Positions 41,686 to 49,968 of a stretch of 64,000 nucleotides of DNA are shown here, piece after piece. Source of the DNA: Oceanibium sediminis (GTDB lineage Bacteria; Pseudomonadota; Alphaproteobacteria; Rhodobacterales; Rhodobacteraceae); NCBI RefSeq assembly GCF_003265325.1, contig NZ_QGNX01000005.1:62001-126000 (forward strand), read 5' to 3'. Position 1 is the first letter of the stretch. Each line of letters opens with the position of its first letter. A program made the position numbers and the translations under genes. Under the pieces are notes generated by a model, which had not been told where the DNA came from, searched no databases, and saw only the letters and a program-made list of their open reading frames with translations.

Positions 41686-43304
41686 CCAAAGAACGCCTTT
41701 ACCTCTACGACACCACCCTGCGCGACGGGCAGCAGACGCAGGGCGTCGACTTCTCTCTCGAGGACAAGCAGCGCATCGCCCGCGCGCTCGACAAGCTGGG
41801 CCTTGACTATATCGAGGGCGGCTGGCCCGGTGCGAACCCCACCGACAGCGACTTCTTCGCGCAAGCCCCTGAAACGAAAGCCACCTTCACCGCTTTCGGC
41901 ATGACCAAGCGCACCGGACGCTCGGCCGGGAATGACGACGTGCTGGCGGCGGTGATGAACGCGCAAACGCCTGCCGTCTGCCTCGTGGGCAAGACGCACG
42001 ACTACCACGTGGAAACCGCGCTCGGCATCACGCTGGACGAGAACATCGAAAACATCGAAGCCTCCGTCCGCCATATCGTCGCCGAAGGGCGCGAGGCGCT
42101 GTTCGACGCCGAACACTTCTTCGACGGGTTCAAGGCCAACCCCGACTACGCGCTGAAGGCCGCGAAGGCCGCCTATGACGCCGGCGCGCGCTGGGTCGTG
42201 CTGTGCGACACCAACGGTGGCGCGCTGCCCCATGACGTGCGCAAGGCCACACGCGCCGCGATCGAGGCGGGCATCCCCGGCGATCACATCGGCATCCATA
42301 CGCATAACGACACGGAAAACGCCGTCGCGAACTCGCTGGTCGCCGTCGCCGCCGGGGCGCGGCAGGTGCAGGGCACGCTCAACGGCCTGGGTGAGCGCTG
42401 CGGCAATGCCAACCTCGTCTCGCTGATCCCGACGCTGATGCTGAAGGAACCCTACGCCAGCCAGTTCGAGATCGGCGTCAGCGCGGAGGGGCTGAAAAGC
42501 CTGACCCGCGTCTCGCGCCTGCTGGACGATATCCTGAACCGCGTGCCGAACGCCCATGCGCCTTACGTCGGCGCGTCGGCCTTTACGCACAAGGCGGGGC
42601 TGCATGCCTCGGCCATCGCGAAGGATCCGGGCACCTACGAGCATATCCCCCCCGAAACCGTCGGCAACTCGCGCTTCATCCCGATGTCGAACCAGGCCGG
42701 GCAGTCGAACCTGCGCGAAAGCCTTGTCGCCGCCGGGTTGGATGTGGAGAAGGGCGACCCCCGCCTTGGCCGCATCCTCGACGATATCAAGATGCGCGAG
42801 GACCAAGGCTACGCCTATGACATGGCCGCCGCCAGTTTCGAGCTGGTCGCGCGCCGCCACCTCGGGCTGTTGCCGCGCTTCTTCGACGTGGAGCGTTACC
42901 GCGTCACGGTGGACCGGCGCTACAACGCGAAGAACGAGATGATCACCGTCTCGGAAGCGGTCGTCGTGGTGCGCATCGATGGCGAGCGGCTGCTGTCGGT
43001 CTCGGAATCGGTGGATGCGGCGGGGAACGACCAGGGCCCGGTTAACGCGCTGTCCCGCGCGCTGGCCAAGGACCTCGGGCCGTACCAGGCGATCATCGAT
43101 GACATGAAGCTGGTGGACTTCCGCGTACGCATCACCAACGGCGGGACCGAGGCCGTGACCCGCGTCGTCATCGACAGCGAGGACGGGCAGGGGCGGCGCT
43201 GGTCCACCGTTGGCGTCTCGGCGAATATCGTGGATGCGTCCTTCCAGGCACTGAGCGACGCGGTGACCTGGAAGCTGATCCGCGACGGCGCATCCCCGCA
43301 ATGA
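41682..43304 (+). CDS. cimA: (R)-citramalate synthase
   Basis: 540-residue DRE-TIM metallolyase of the isopropylmalate/citramalate synthase group. The signature YDTTLRDGQQTQGVDFS is about 9-25, metal-binding GIHTHNDTENAVANS is about 204-218, and a C-terminal LeuA-type regulatory domain spans about 400-540. The sequence TQGVDFS and overall length fit CimA (pyruvate plus acetyl-CoA to citramalate, the threonine-independent route to isoleucine) rather than LeuA. The ribosome site AAGGA sits 8 nt before ATG 41682. A homocitrate or re-type synthase is a less likely alternative. Confidence 0.9.
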   Translation: MTKERLYLYDTTLRDGQQTQGVDFSLEDKQRIARALDKLGLDYIEGGWPGANPTDSDFFAQAPETKATFTAFGMTKRTGRSAGNDDVLAAVMNAQTPAVCLVGKTHDYHVETALGITLDENIENIEASVRHIVAEGREALFDAEHFFDGFKANPDYALKAAKAAYDAGARWVVLCDTNGGALPHDVRKATRAAIEAGIPGDHIGIHTHNDTENAVANSLVAVAAGARQVQGTLNGLGERCGNANLVSLIPTLMLKEPYASQFEIGVSAEGLKSLTRVSRLLDDILNRVPNAHAPYVGASAFTHKAGLHASAIAKDPGTYEHIPPETVGNSRFIPMSNQAGQSNLRESLVAAGLDVEKGDPRLGRILDDIKMREDQGYAYDMAAASFELVARRHLGLLPRFFDVERYRVTVDRRYNAKNEMITVSEAVVVVRIDGERLLSVSESVDAAGNDQGPVNALSRALAKDLGPYQAIIDDMKLVDFRVRITNGGTEAVTRVVIDSEDGQGRRWSTVGVSANIVDASFQALSDAVTWKLIRDGASPQ

Positions 43305-43335
43305 CGGGCGGTGCGCGTACCGGGGTGGGCCGGGC

Positions 43336-44124
43336 ATGAGCATCGATCTTTGCGCCGCGCAAGTGCTGCGCGCCGATCCCGACAGGTTCCGCGCCGCCAT
43401 GGCCGCGCCATTGCCGGGGCGGGGCGCGTTGCTGGTGCTCGGCGCGTTCAACCTGGAAGTGGCGCGCGCGCCCTGGGTCACGCAGGAACCGCTGATCGCC
43501 CAGATGCGCCTGCAATGGTGGCGCGACGCGGTGGAGGAGATCTACACCGGCAAGCCCCCGCGCGCCCATGAGGTGGTCACGCCGTTGGCTGAGGTGATCC
43601 AAAGCCACGATCTGCCCCGCGCGCTTTTCGAGCGGATCATTGATGCGCGTGTCGGTGACATCGCCCGCGAAGCGCCCGCCTCGCGTGAGGCGGTGTGGCG
43701 GTATCTCGAACAGACCGGCGGCGCGCTGACCACGCTCGGGGCAGGGGTGCTTGGCGCGTCGGAGGCGGAGGCCGCGACGCTCGGCGCGCTTGGCACGGTG
43801 CAGGCCGCCGCGCGCCTGGTCGAGGCGCTGCCCGCACTTCAGGCCGCCGGGGCGAAACCCTTGCCGGAGTCGGACGCGCCCGAAGACCAGGTCAGCCAAC
43901 TGGCGCTTGAGGCGCAGGACCGGCTTGCCGATCTGCGTACCGGGGCGCATTGGCCCGTCCGCAAGGCGCTACGCCCCGCGTTGCTTGCGGGAAGCGAGGC
44001 GGAGGCGATCCTTACCGCGGCACGCAATGCCCCCGCCGCGGCGCTTGCCGGGGACGGGGCCGTACGCTCGGAATTCCGCAAGCGCTTCACCCGCCTGCGG
44101 TTGGCCGCGACGGGCCGGTTCTAA
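43336..44124 (+). CDS. Squalene/phytoene synthase-family protein
   Basis: 262-residue all-alpha protein of the trans-isoprenyl diphosphate synthase (head-to-head) family, with the conserved QMRLQWWRDAVEEIYTG about 57-73. It is shorter than true phytoene synthases and the second Asp-rich motif is not evident, so it resembles the NDUFAF6-like branch linked to complex I assembly. Function is therefore uncertain. It starts 31 nt after cimA in the same direction, and no carotenoid genes are nearby. Confidence 0.75.
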   Translation: MSIDLCAAQVLRADPDRFRAAMAAPLPGRGALLVLGAFNLEVARAPWVTQEPLIAQMRLQWWRDAVEEIYTGKPPRAHEVVTPLAEVIQSHDLPRALFERIIDARVGDIAREAPASREAVWRYLEQTGGALTTLGAGVLGASEAEAATLGALGTVQAAARLVEALPALQAAGAKPLPESDAPEDQVSQLALEAQDRLADLRTGAHWPVRKALRPALLAGSEAEAILTAARNAPAAALAGDGAVRSEFRKRFTRLRLAATGRF

Positions 44125-44178
44125 GCCCTCAAGCCTGTCAGAGAAAACCAGTCATTGATGGCGGAACGGCCCGCCGAG

Positions 44179-44205
44179 AAAACGCCCGCCCACGAGTGGG
44201 CGGGC
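44179..44205 (-). terminator. Intrinsic terminator after the MFS gene
   Basis: Perfect 10-bp stem GCCCGCCCAC / GTGGGCGGGC with a 2-nt loop (44184-44205), followed on the minus strand by G and TTTT. It lies 10 nt past the MFS stop and also between that gene and its convergent neighbour. Confidence 0.75.
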
Positions 44206-44214
44206 TGCCCCCGA

Positions 44215-45426
44215 TCAGGCCCGCTGTTCCTTGCCGCTGAAGGCGAACCAGATCAGCGTGCTGCCCGCCAACAACAAGAGCGGCAGCATCGCGATGTTCA
44301 CGGCCGTCCAGCCTTCCACCGGTGAGCCGCCCGAGCAGTTCATCAGGAAGCCCGAGCTCAGCGACGCCACGGACACCATGCCGAAGACGGCGAAGTCGTT
44401 CATGCCCTGCACGCGGCCCCGCTCCTCGGGGGTGTGGGCGTTGGAGAGCATGGTCGTGGCGCCAATGAAGCCGAAGTTCCAGCCCAGGCCCAGCAGGATC
44501 AGCGTGACGTAGAAGTTCCACAGCTCGACCCCGTTGATCGCCACCAGCCCGCCGATGGCCAGCAGGACCAGCCCCGTCGCGATGATCGGCTTCGAGCCGA
44601 AGCGCGCGATCAGGTTGCCGGTGAAGAAGGACGGCGCGAACATCGCCAGCACATGGGCCGACACGATATCCGCCGCATGGGCCGTGGTGAAGCCGCAGCC
44701 CACAACGGCCAGCGGGGTGGAGGTCATGACAAGGTTCATCAGCGCGTACGAGACCATGGCGCAGATCATCGCGACCAGGATCTTGGGGTCCCGCAACAGC
44801 TCGCCCCGGGTGCGGCCCGGCGCGGCCCCGTCCTCGGGGGCGGGGGGCTTGGGGATCTTCAGCGCAAAGAAGATGCCCGCGCCGACGATGTTCAGCGCGA
44901 TGATGATCATGTAGCCGCCCGCGAAGGGCACCGGGTCCGTCAGCCCGTCGGTCAGCTTGACCAGCTGCGGCCCGAAGACGGCCGACAGCAGCCCGCCCGC
45001 CATCACCCAGGAAATCGCCTTGGGCCGGAATTCGGGGCTGGCGGTATCGGCGGCGGCAAAGCGGTAGAACCCCTGCGCCGCCATGTAGACCCCGGTCCCG
45101 GCAGAGCCGAGCAGGAAGATCGCGAATGAGCCCAGGTACAGCCCCGCCACGCTCAGAATACCGCCGATGGTCCCGCCAAGCGCGCCGATCAGGAAGCCCG
45201 TGCGCCGCCCGTGGGACTGCATCACGTTGGACAGCCAGGGGGCGGTCAGCATCGTGGTCAGGACGATCACCGAAATCGGCAGCGTTGCAAGGCACTTGTC
45301 CGGGCTCAGAACCTGGCCCGACAGGCCGCCCAGAACGAAGCTGATCGGCATCTGCGCGCCAAGGATCGCCTGGGCGCAGACAAGGACCAGCACGTTGCGC
45401 CGGGCAATATTATCTGTTGTCGACAT
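44215..45426 (-). CDS. MFS transporter
   Basis: 403-residue major facilitator protein with about 12 hydrophobic segments. The loop 2-3 signature is reduced to QSHGRRTGFLIGA about 68-80, and FYRFAAADTASPEFRPKA in the central part is characteristic of a subfamily common in alphaproteobacteria. The substrate is unknown. ATG 45426 (MSTTDNIARRNVL) is the sensible start; the longer frame crosses the promoter shared with the divergent glycosylase gene, 57 nt away. Confidence 0.88.
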   Translation of the reverse strand: MSTTDNIARRNVLVLVCAQAILGAQMPISFVLGGLSGQVLSPDKCLATLPISVIVLTTMLTAPWLSNVMQSHGRRTGFLIGALGGTIGGILSVAGLYLGSFAIFLLGSAGTGVYMAAQGFYRFAAADTASPEFRPKAISWVMAGGLLSAVFGPQLVKLTDGLTDPVPFAGGYMIIIALNIVGAGIFFALKIPKPPAPEDGAAPGRTRGELLRDPKILVAMICAMVSYALMNLVMTSTPLAVVGCGFTTAHAADIVSAHVLAMFAPSFFTGNLIARFGSKPIIATGLVLLAIGGLVAINGVELWNFYVTLILLGLGWNFGFIGATTMLSNAHTPEERGRVQGMNDFAVFGMVSVASLSSGFLMNCSGGSPVEGWTAVNIAMLPLLLLAGSTLIWFAFSGKEQRA

Positions 45427-45483
45427 GGGTTTGAATTGCCACCGGCACCGCCTAAAGTCCAGCACAAGGATTTGGGGGGCGAC

Positions 45484-46116
45484 TTGACCAAAGGGAAGCT
45501 GCAAACTGAGGAGGACGTGGCGCGCGGCGTGGCCTGGCTCAGCGCGCAGGATCCGGCCCTTGCCGCCGCCGCGAAGGTGACCGGCCCCGTGGCGCTGCGC
45601 CGGCGCGAGGCGGGTTTCGGCGCGCTTTTGTCGGCCATCGTGGGGCAGCAGGTTTCCGTCGCCTCGGCCTCGGCGATCTGGGGGCGGCTCGAAGCGGCGG
45701 ACCTGGTCCAGGAACACAAGGTCGCCGCCGCGACCGAGCAGGACCTGCGCGCCTGCGGCCTGTCACGCCAGAAGATCCGCTACGCGCTGGCCCTGTCCCA
45801 AAGCGGCATCCCCTTCGAGGCGCTCCACGACATGGAGGAGGGCGAGGTCATCGCGACCCTGACGGAGGTGCCGGGCATCGGGCGCTGGACGGCGGAAATC
45901 TACGCGATGTTCGCCCTTGGCCGCCCCGACGTCTTCGCCGCCGGGGACCTCGCGCTTCAGGAAGCGGTGCGCCTGTCCCACGACCTGCCCGAGCGGCCCC
46001 GCGAAAAGGACCTGCGCGCCATGGCCGAAGCCTGGAGCCCCTGGCGCACGGTTGCCGCCACGCTGCTTTGGCAATACTACGCCTGCGTGAAATCGCGCGA
46101 AGGAATACGCTCATGA
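45484..46116 (+). CDS. DNA-3-methyladenine glycosylase II-like protein (HhH-GPD)
   Basis: 210-residue HhH-GPD superfamily glycosylase. The helix-hairpin-helix is LTEVPGIGRWTAEIYAMFALG, about 125-145, and the catalytic Asp lies in the VFAAGDLALQEAV segment that follows. GQQVS in the first third is typical of AlkA-type enzymes. It excises alkylated purines during base-excision repair. No ATG is available; TTG 45484 is proposed because GGGGGG lies 5 nt upstream. It overlaps the following esterase gene by 4 nt. Confidence 0.87.
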   Translation: MTKGKLQTEEDVARGVAWLSAQDPALAAAAKVTGPVALRRREAGFGALLSAIVGQQVSVASASAIWGRLEAADLVQEHKVAAATEQDLRACGLSRQKIRYALALSQSGIPFEALHDMEEGEVIATLTEVPGIGRWTAEIYAMFALGRPDVFAAGDLALQEAVRLSHDLPERPREKDLRAMAEAWSPWRTVAATLLWQYYACVKSREGIRS

Positions 46117-46781
46117 CCACGCTGACCGGCCCCAGCCGCCCCGCCCAATCGGGCAAGGCCACGTCCAACATCGTCTTTCTGCACGGCTATGGTGCCGACG
46201 GAAACGACCTGATCGGCCTGGCCGAACCGCTGGCCCCGCATCTGCCGAATGCCGCCTTCTTCGCCCCCAACGCGCCCGCGCGGTGCGGTCTGAACCCGAT
46301 GGGCTACCAGTGGTTCCCGATCCCGCACATGGACGGCTCCTCCCAGGAACAAGCGGTACAGGGCATGATCGCCTCTGCGCAAAGCCTGAACGACTGGCTG
46401 GACGCGCTGGCAACCGATACCGACCTTGGCGCGGAGCGCACGGTGCTGGTCGGCTTTTCCCAGGGCACGATGATGAGCCTGCACGTCGCCCCCCGCCGCC
46501 CTGAGCCCGTCGCGGCGATCGTCGGTTTTTCGGGCCGCTTGATGATGCCCGGCCAACTGGCGGCGGAAGCCATCAGCAAGCCGCCCGTCCTGTTGATCCA
46601 CGGTGACCAGGATGAAGTGGTGCCCCACGCCTCCATGGGCGAAGCGGCGGCGGCGCTGAGCGGGGCGGGGTTTGACGTCTCCACCCACACCAGCCCGGGC
46701 ACCGCCCATGGAATCGCCCCCGACGGGCTGGGCCTTGCGCTCAGCTTCATACGCGCGGCCTTGGGCGAAGATCAGGGCTGA
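46113..46781 (+). CDS. Phospholipase/carboxylesterase-family alpha/beta hydrolase
   Basis: 222-residue alpha/beta hydrolase of the carboxylesterase/acyl-protein thioesterase group. The oxyanion-region motif is FLHGYGADGNDL about 22-33, the nucleophile elbow is GFSQG about 112-116, the acid lies in HGDQDEVVP, and the catalytic His in GTAHGI. It hydrolyses short-chain esters. ATG 46113 overlaps the glycosylase stop by ATGA. The 3' end overlaps the convergent VOC gene by 10 bp. Confidence 0.88.
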   Translation: MTTLTGPSRPAQSGKATSNIVFLHGYGADGNDLIGLAEPLAPHLPNAAFFAPNAPARCGLNPMGYQWFPIPHMDGSSQEQAVQGMIASAQSLNDWLDALATDTDLGAERTVLVGFSQGTMMSLHVAPRRPEPVAAIVGFSGRLMMPGQLAAEAISKPPVLLIHGDQDEVVPHASMGEAAAALSGAGFDVSTHTSPGTAHGIAPDGLGLALSFIRAALGEDQG

Positions 46782-47185
46782 GCGCCCCAAAGGTGGGGCT
46801 CGGCGAACTCCACGGAGTTGCCCGCAGGGTCCCGCAGGTAAAAAGACCGTGCGCCGGTGGGCCAGGTGATTTCCGCCTCGATGGGGATGCCGTGGCCTTC
46901 CAGGTGCCGCTTCCAGGCACTGAACTCCGGCTCGGCGGCGGCGAAACACATATGGCCGGGCCCTTTTGCGCCATGGGTCGGAACCTCGTCCACCGCCTCG
47001 GCCGTGGCGGTGGGATCGAACACCAGCAGCATGGCGCGGCCAACCCGGAAAAACACGTGTCGTCCGGGCTTTCTGAGCACAACTTCAAGTCCCAGGACGC
47101 CGGCATAGAACGCCTCCGCCGCCGCAAGATCCCCCGCGTAGAGCGAGGTTTCGAGGATCGTCAGGGCGGTCGGGTCGGGTCTCAT
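46772..47185 (-). CDS. VOC-family (glyoxalase/bleomycin-resistance-like) protein
   Basis: 137-residue vicinal-oxygen-chelate fold protein with paired beta-alpha-beta-beta-beta units: LETSLYAGDLAAAEAFYAGV near the N-terminus and FYLRDPAGNSVEFAEP near the C-terminus. A potential metal-binding Glu sits in the last strand. The family covers glyoxalases, dioxygenases and antibiotic-binding proteins; the substrate is unknown. ATG 47185 (MRPDPTALTI) is preferred over a longer frame with no family similarity. Confidence 0.85.
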   Translation of the reverse strand: MRPDPTALTILETSLYAGDLAAAEAFYAGVLGLEVVLRKPGRHVFFRVGRAMLLVFDPTATAEAVDEVPTHGAKGPGHMCFAAAEPEFSAWKRHLEGHGIPIEAEITWPTGARSFYLRDPAGNSVEFAEPHLWGAQP

Positions 47186-47414
47186 TACCAACTTCCGTCT
47201 TGTCCAACGCCCAAAGCGGCGTAAATTCAACCTTAGCAGCCCGTCACAAAACTGACAGGCGATTGCGCTAGCCTTCCGCTCAAATCTTGGGCCACCCGCA
47301 TGATGTTGAGTGTTGCGCGGAGAAAAACCCGAGATATAGTTTGAGTCATCAGGGACGGGCGCGTCCCGTCCGCGAAAGCCTTGAGGGCCGGGCAGGACAG
47401 GGGTACGAGTCACT

Positions 47415-47999
47415 ATGCAGACCGCGACGCAACCGAGCTTCATACGTCAGCCACCCGGCAGCCGGGACCATCCCGCGCTGGTGCTGAACGCGGATTATCG
47501 CCCGCTCAGCTACCTGCCGCTCTCGCTCTGGCCCTGGCAAGAGGCGGTGAAGGCGGCCTTCCTCGACCGGGTCATCGTGATCTCGGAGTACGAGGAGGTG
47601 GTGCGCTCCCCCTCGATGGAGATCCGCATCCCCTCGGTCGTCGTGCTGCGCGACTACGTGCGCCCGGCGCGCACCGCCGCCTTTACCCGCTTCAACCTGT
47701 TCCTGCGTGATGAATTCAGCTGCCAGTACTGCGGCTCGAAGGGAGAGATGACCTTCGACCACGTGATCCCGCGCGCCAGCGGCGGGCGCACCACATGGCA
47801 GAACGTCGTCGCCGCCTGCGGGCCGTGCAACCTGCGCAAGGGCTCCAAGACGCTGAAACAGGCCAATATGCACCTGCGCAAACCGCCGCGCGAGCCGGAG
47901 TCGATGGAGCTGCAGAACATCGGGCGCAAGTTCCCGCCCAACCACCTGCACGAAAGCTGGATGGACTACCTCTACTGGGACGCGGAGCTGGACGCCTGA
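47415..47999 (+). CDS. HNH endonuclease-domain protein
   Basis: 194-residue protein with a C-terminal HNH/zinc module: CQYCGSKGEMTFDHVIPRAS, then NVVAACGPCNLRKGSKT. These supply the Cys-x2-Cys pairs and the His/Asn catalytic core at about 108-145. Highly conserved stand-alone HNH proteins of this type are widespread in alphaproteobacteria and are chromosomal, not clearly phage or intron derived; their role is unknown. It starts after a 229-nt gap from the divergent VOC gene. Confidence 0.88.
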   Translation: MQTATQPSFIRQPPGSRDHPALVLNADYRPLSYLPLSLWPWQEAVKAAFLDRVIVISEYEEVVRSPSMEIRIPSVVVLRDYVRPARTAAFTRFNLFLRDEFSCQYCGSKGEMTFDHVIPRASGGRTTWQNVVAACGPCNLRKGSKTLKQANMHLRKPPREPESMELQNIGRKFPPNHLHESWMDYLYWDAELDA

Positions 48000-48010
48000 C
48001 CTGGGAAGTT

Positions 48011-48343
48011 TTGCTCGGGCGGTACCTGCTGGCGGCGCTGTTCCTGGCCGGAACGGTGCAAAAGGCGCTGGACCCCGCGCCGGTGATGTCCCTGCTTCAG
48101 GGCATGGGGCTGCCCGGTGTGCTGGTCTGGCCCGCGCTTCTGTTCAATGTCGCGATTGCCGTTTCGCTGATCTCGGGGCGCTACCTGCGCCCGGCGGCCC
48201 TGCTGGCGGCGGCGTACTGCGCCGGGACCAGCCTGTTTCACCTGGTGCCGGACGATCCCTGGCAGATGTCGATCTTCGTCAAGAACTGGGCGATCGCAGG
48301 CGGGCTGTTGGTGCTGGCCGCGCATAGTCGCCAAAGCGCCTGA
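48011..48343 (+). CDS. DoxX-family small membrane protein
   Basis: About 110 residues with four hydrophobic segments (RYLLAALFLAGTVQKALDP, then three more). This is the DoxX/SURF4-like pattern, and it ends AAHSRQSA. The function of the family is unclear (redox or sulfur-related in some organisms). The start is uncertain. TTG 48011 is used here, while CTG 47996, overlapping the HNH stop and with GGAG 8 nt upstream, would add five residues. It directly follows the HNH gene. Confidence 0.65.
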   Translation: MLGRYLLAALFLAGTVQKALDPAPVMSLLQGMGLPGVLVWPALLFNVAIAVSLISGRYLRPAALLAAAYCAGTSLFHLVPDDPWQMSIFVKNWAIAGGLLVLAAHSRQSA

Positions 48344-48531
48344 CCCGCGCGGAGCCAAGGGGCGTCAGCCCCGCCGCGCATCGCCGGCGCGCCCCCACGC
48401 GGCGGCGATTTGGTGAGGCTTGGTGCGGACGGCGATGTCTTTCGGGGTGGCCTGGATAAAGCGCGCTAACCCTGCGCCGCATCGCCTCCGCGCGCGCCAG
48501 CGATGCGCGGCTCAGCGCCCGGCGGGCGGCC

Positions 48532-49002
48532 TCAGCCCTGCTGCGCGCGCCGCCAGCAGCCGATCCACAATAGAACCAGAAGGGCCGAGGCGATGGCGTT
48601 CCATCCCGCCATGGAAATCCCCATCAGCGACCACGCGATATCGTCGCAGCGCACCACCGGGGCGGCCATGATCTGGTTCAGCGCCTCGGCTGGGCTCAGC
48701 CCCACGGTGCTGCCCGATGTGCAGGTGTTGGGGCCTTCCCACCAGAACTGCTCGACCCCGACGTGGTAGATGCCGATGCCCATGGTCGTCGCCGCCGCCA
48801 GCGCGCCAAGCAGCGCAAGGGCGGGCAGGGGGACGAGCAGCAACAGCACCCCGATCCCGATGGCGACCATGTGCGGATAGCGCTGCCAGTAGCACAGCTT
48901 GCAGGGCGGCAACTCTCCGATGTGTTGAAACGCCAGTGCGCCGCCAAGCAGCGCGGCGGATCCAAGGGCGGCGGCGAAGCCGCGCAGGCGCCAGTTGCTC
49001 AT
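48532..49002 (-). CDS. Disulfide bond formation protein DsbB-family
   Basis: 156-residue membrane protein with four hydrophobic segments. The first periplasmic active-site pair is PCKLCYWQRYPH (C33 and C36), and the second region contains CTSGSTVG and a later CDD. DsbB reoxidises DsbA and passes electrons to quinones. It is coupled to the YqaA-like gene upstream by an ATGA overlap (48999-49002), which decides the start. The 189-nt gap beyond its stop holds no recognised feature. Confidence 0.9.
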   Translation of the reverse strand: MSNWRLRGFAAALGSAALLGGALAFQHIGELPPCKLCYWQRYPHMVAIGIGVLLLLVPLPALALLGALAAATTMGIGIYHVGVEQFWWEGPNTCTSGSTVGLSPAEALNQIMAAPVVRCDDIAWSLMGISMAGWNAIASALLVLLWIGCWRRAQQG

Positions 49003-49577
49003 AGATACCTCACAGCCAGAAAACCCGCGATCAGCAGGCCGAATATCGCGATGGTCACCAGTCCGAAACGCTTTTCCACGAAGTCGCGGATGGGCGGGCC
49101 GAATTTCCACAGCAGCCCGGTGAGCACGAAAAAGATGATCCCCCGCGCGATGACCGAAGCCGTCATGAAGGTTGTGAAATCCAGCCCCGTCGCGCCTGAG
49201 GTGATGGTGATCACCTTGTAGGGAAACGGCGTGATCCCCGCGAACAGCACCGCCCAGGCGCCGAACTCGTTGAAGCGGGCCTGGAACTCGGCGAACTTCT
49301 CGGCCTTGCCGTAGAATTCCAGCACCGGCATGCCGATCGTCTCAAGCCCCGCCGCGCCGATCCAATAGCCAAGCGCGCCCCCCGCGACCGAGGCGGAGGT
49401 GCACACCAGCGCGATCACCCAGGCCCGCTGCGGCGCGGCCAGCACCATGGGGATCATCATCACGTGGGGCGGGATCGGAAAGACCGAGCTTTCGATGAAG
49501 GCCACCGCCGCCAGCGCCCAAAGCGCATGGGGCGTGTCGGCCAGGGCCAGCGTCTTGTCATAGAGGCGTCGCAGCAT
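48999..49577 (-). CDS. YqaA/DedA-type (SNARE-associated) membrane protein
   Basis: 192-residue polytopic protein of the YqaA/VTT domain family. Diagnostic segments are ESSVFPIPPHVMMIPMVLAAP about 29-49 and FAGITPFPYKVITITSGATG about 113-132. VTT/DedA proteins take part in lipid flipping and membrane homeostasis. ATG 49577 is the first start in the family-similar region. It is upstream of, and coupled to, dsbB. The upstream 109 nt separate it from the divergent tRNA-Leu. Confidence 0.88.
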   Translation of the reverse strand: MLRRLYDKTLALADTPHALWALAAVAFIESSVFPIPPHVMMIPMVLAAPQRAWVIALVCTSASVAGGALGYWIGAAGLETIGMPVLEFYGKAEKFAEFQARFNEFGAWAVLFAGITPFPYKVITITSGATGLDFTTFMTASVIARGIIFFVLTGLLWKFGPPIRDFVEKRFGLVTIAIFGLLIAGFLAVRYL

Positions 49578-49686
49578 GGGGGGTCCTGAATGGGTCCCAT
49601 GTCCTCTCCCACGCTGCCCGCAGCCCGTCAAGCGTGCCGCGGGCCATTGACGCGCCGAAGCAGTGCGGCTAATCCGGTCCGGCAAG

Positions 49687-49770
49687 GCCCGAGTGGCGGA
49701 ATGGTAGACGCAGGGGATTCAAAATCCCCCGCCGCAAGGCGTGCCGGTTCGAGTCCGGCCTCGGGTACCA
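49687..49770 (+). tRNA. tRNA-Leu (anticodon CAA), CCA encoded
   Basis: Type II tRNA of 84 nt with a long variable arm. The acceptor stem GCCCGAG / CTCGGGT has six Watson-Crick pairs and a terminal G-U. The anticodon stem GGGGA / TCCCC holds loop TTCAAAA, so the anticodon is CAA (reads TTG, Leu). The T-arm contains GGTTCGAGTCC, and ACCA ends the gene. Confidence 0.97.
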
Positions 49771-49968
49771 GCCTTGTTTTCAATGGGTTGCCCGATATGG
49801 GGAGTCCAAGTCGGGGCTGTCTGGCGCGGGCTTTCCCACGCCGTTTCCCATGCTCACGATTTTGTTCAGGTCTTAGCGCCGCGCGTTCTGTGCGTCCATG
49901 CGCCCTTGGCAATGCTGGGGCGGGATGCACCGGTGCGATGACCGCTGCATCCCCGATTATCTGCGCCC

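Noticed and set aside
48344-48531. Possible small genes between the DoxX-like gene and dsbB
   Set aside because: Only short GC-rich frames without ribosome sites or recognisable domains.
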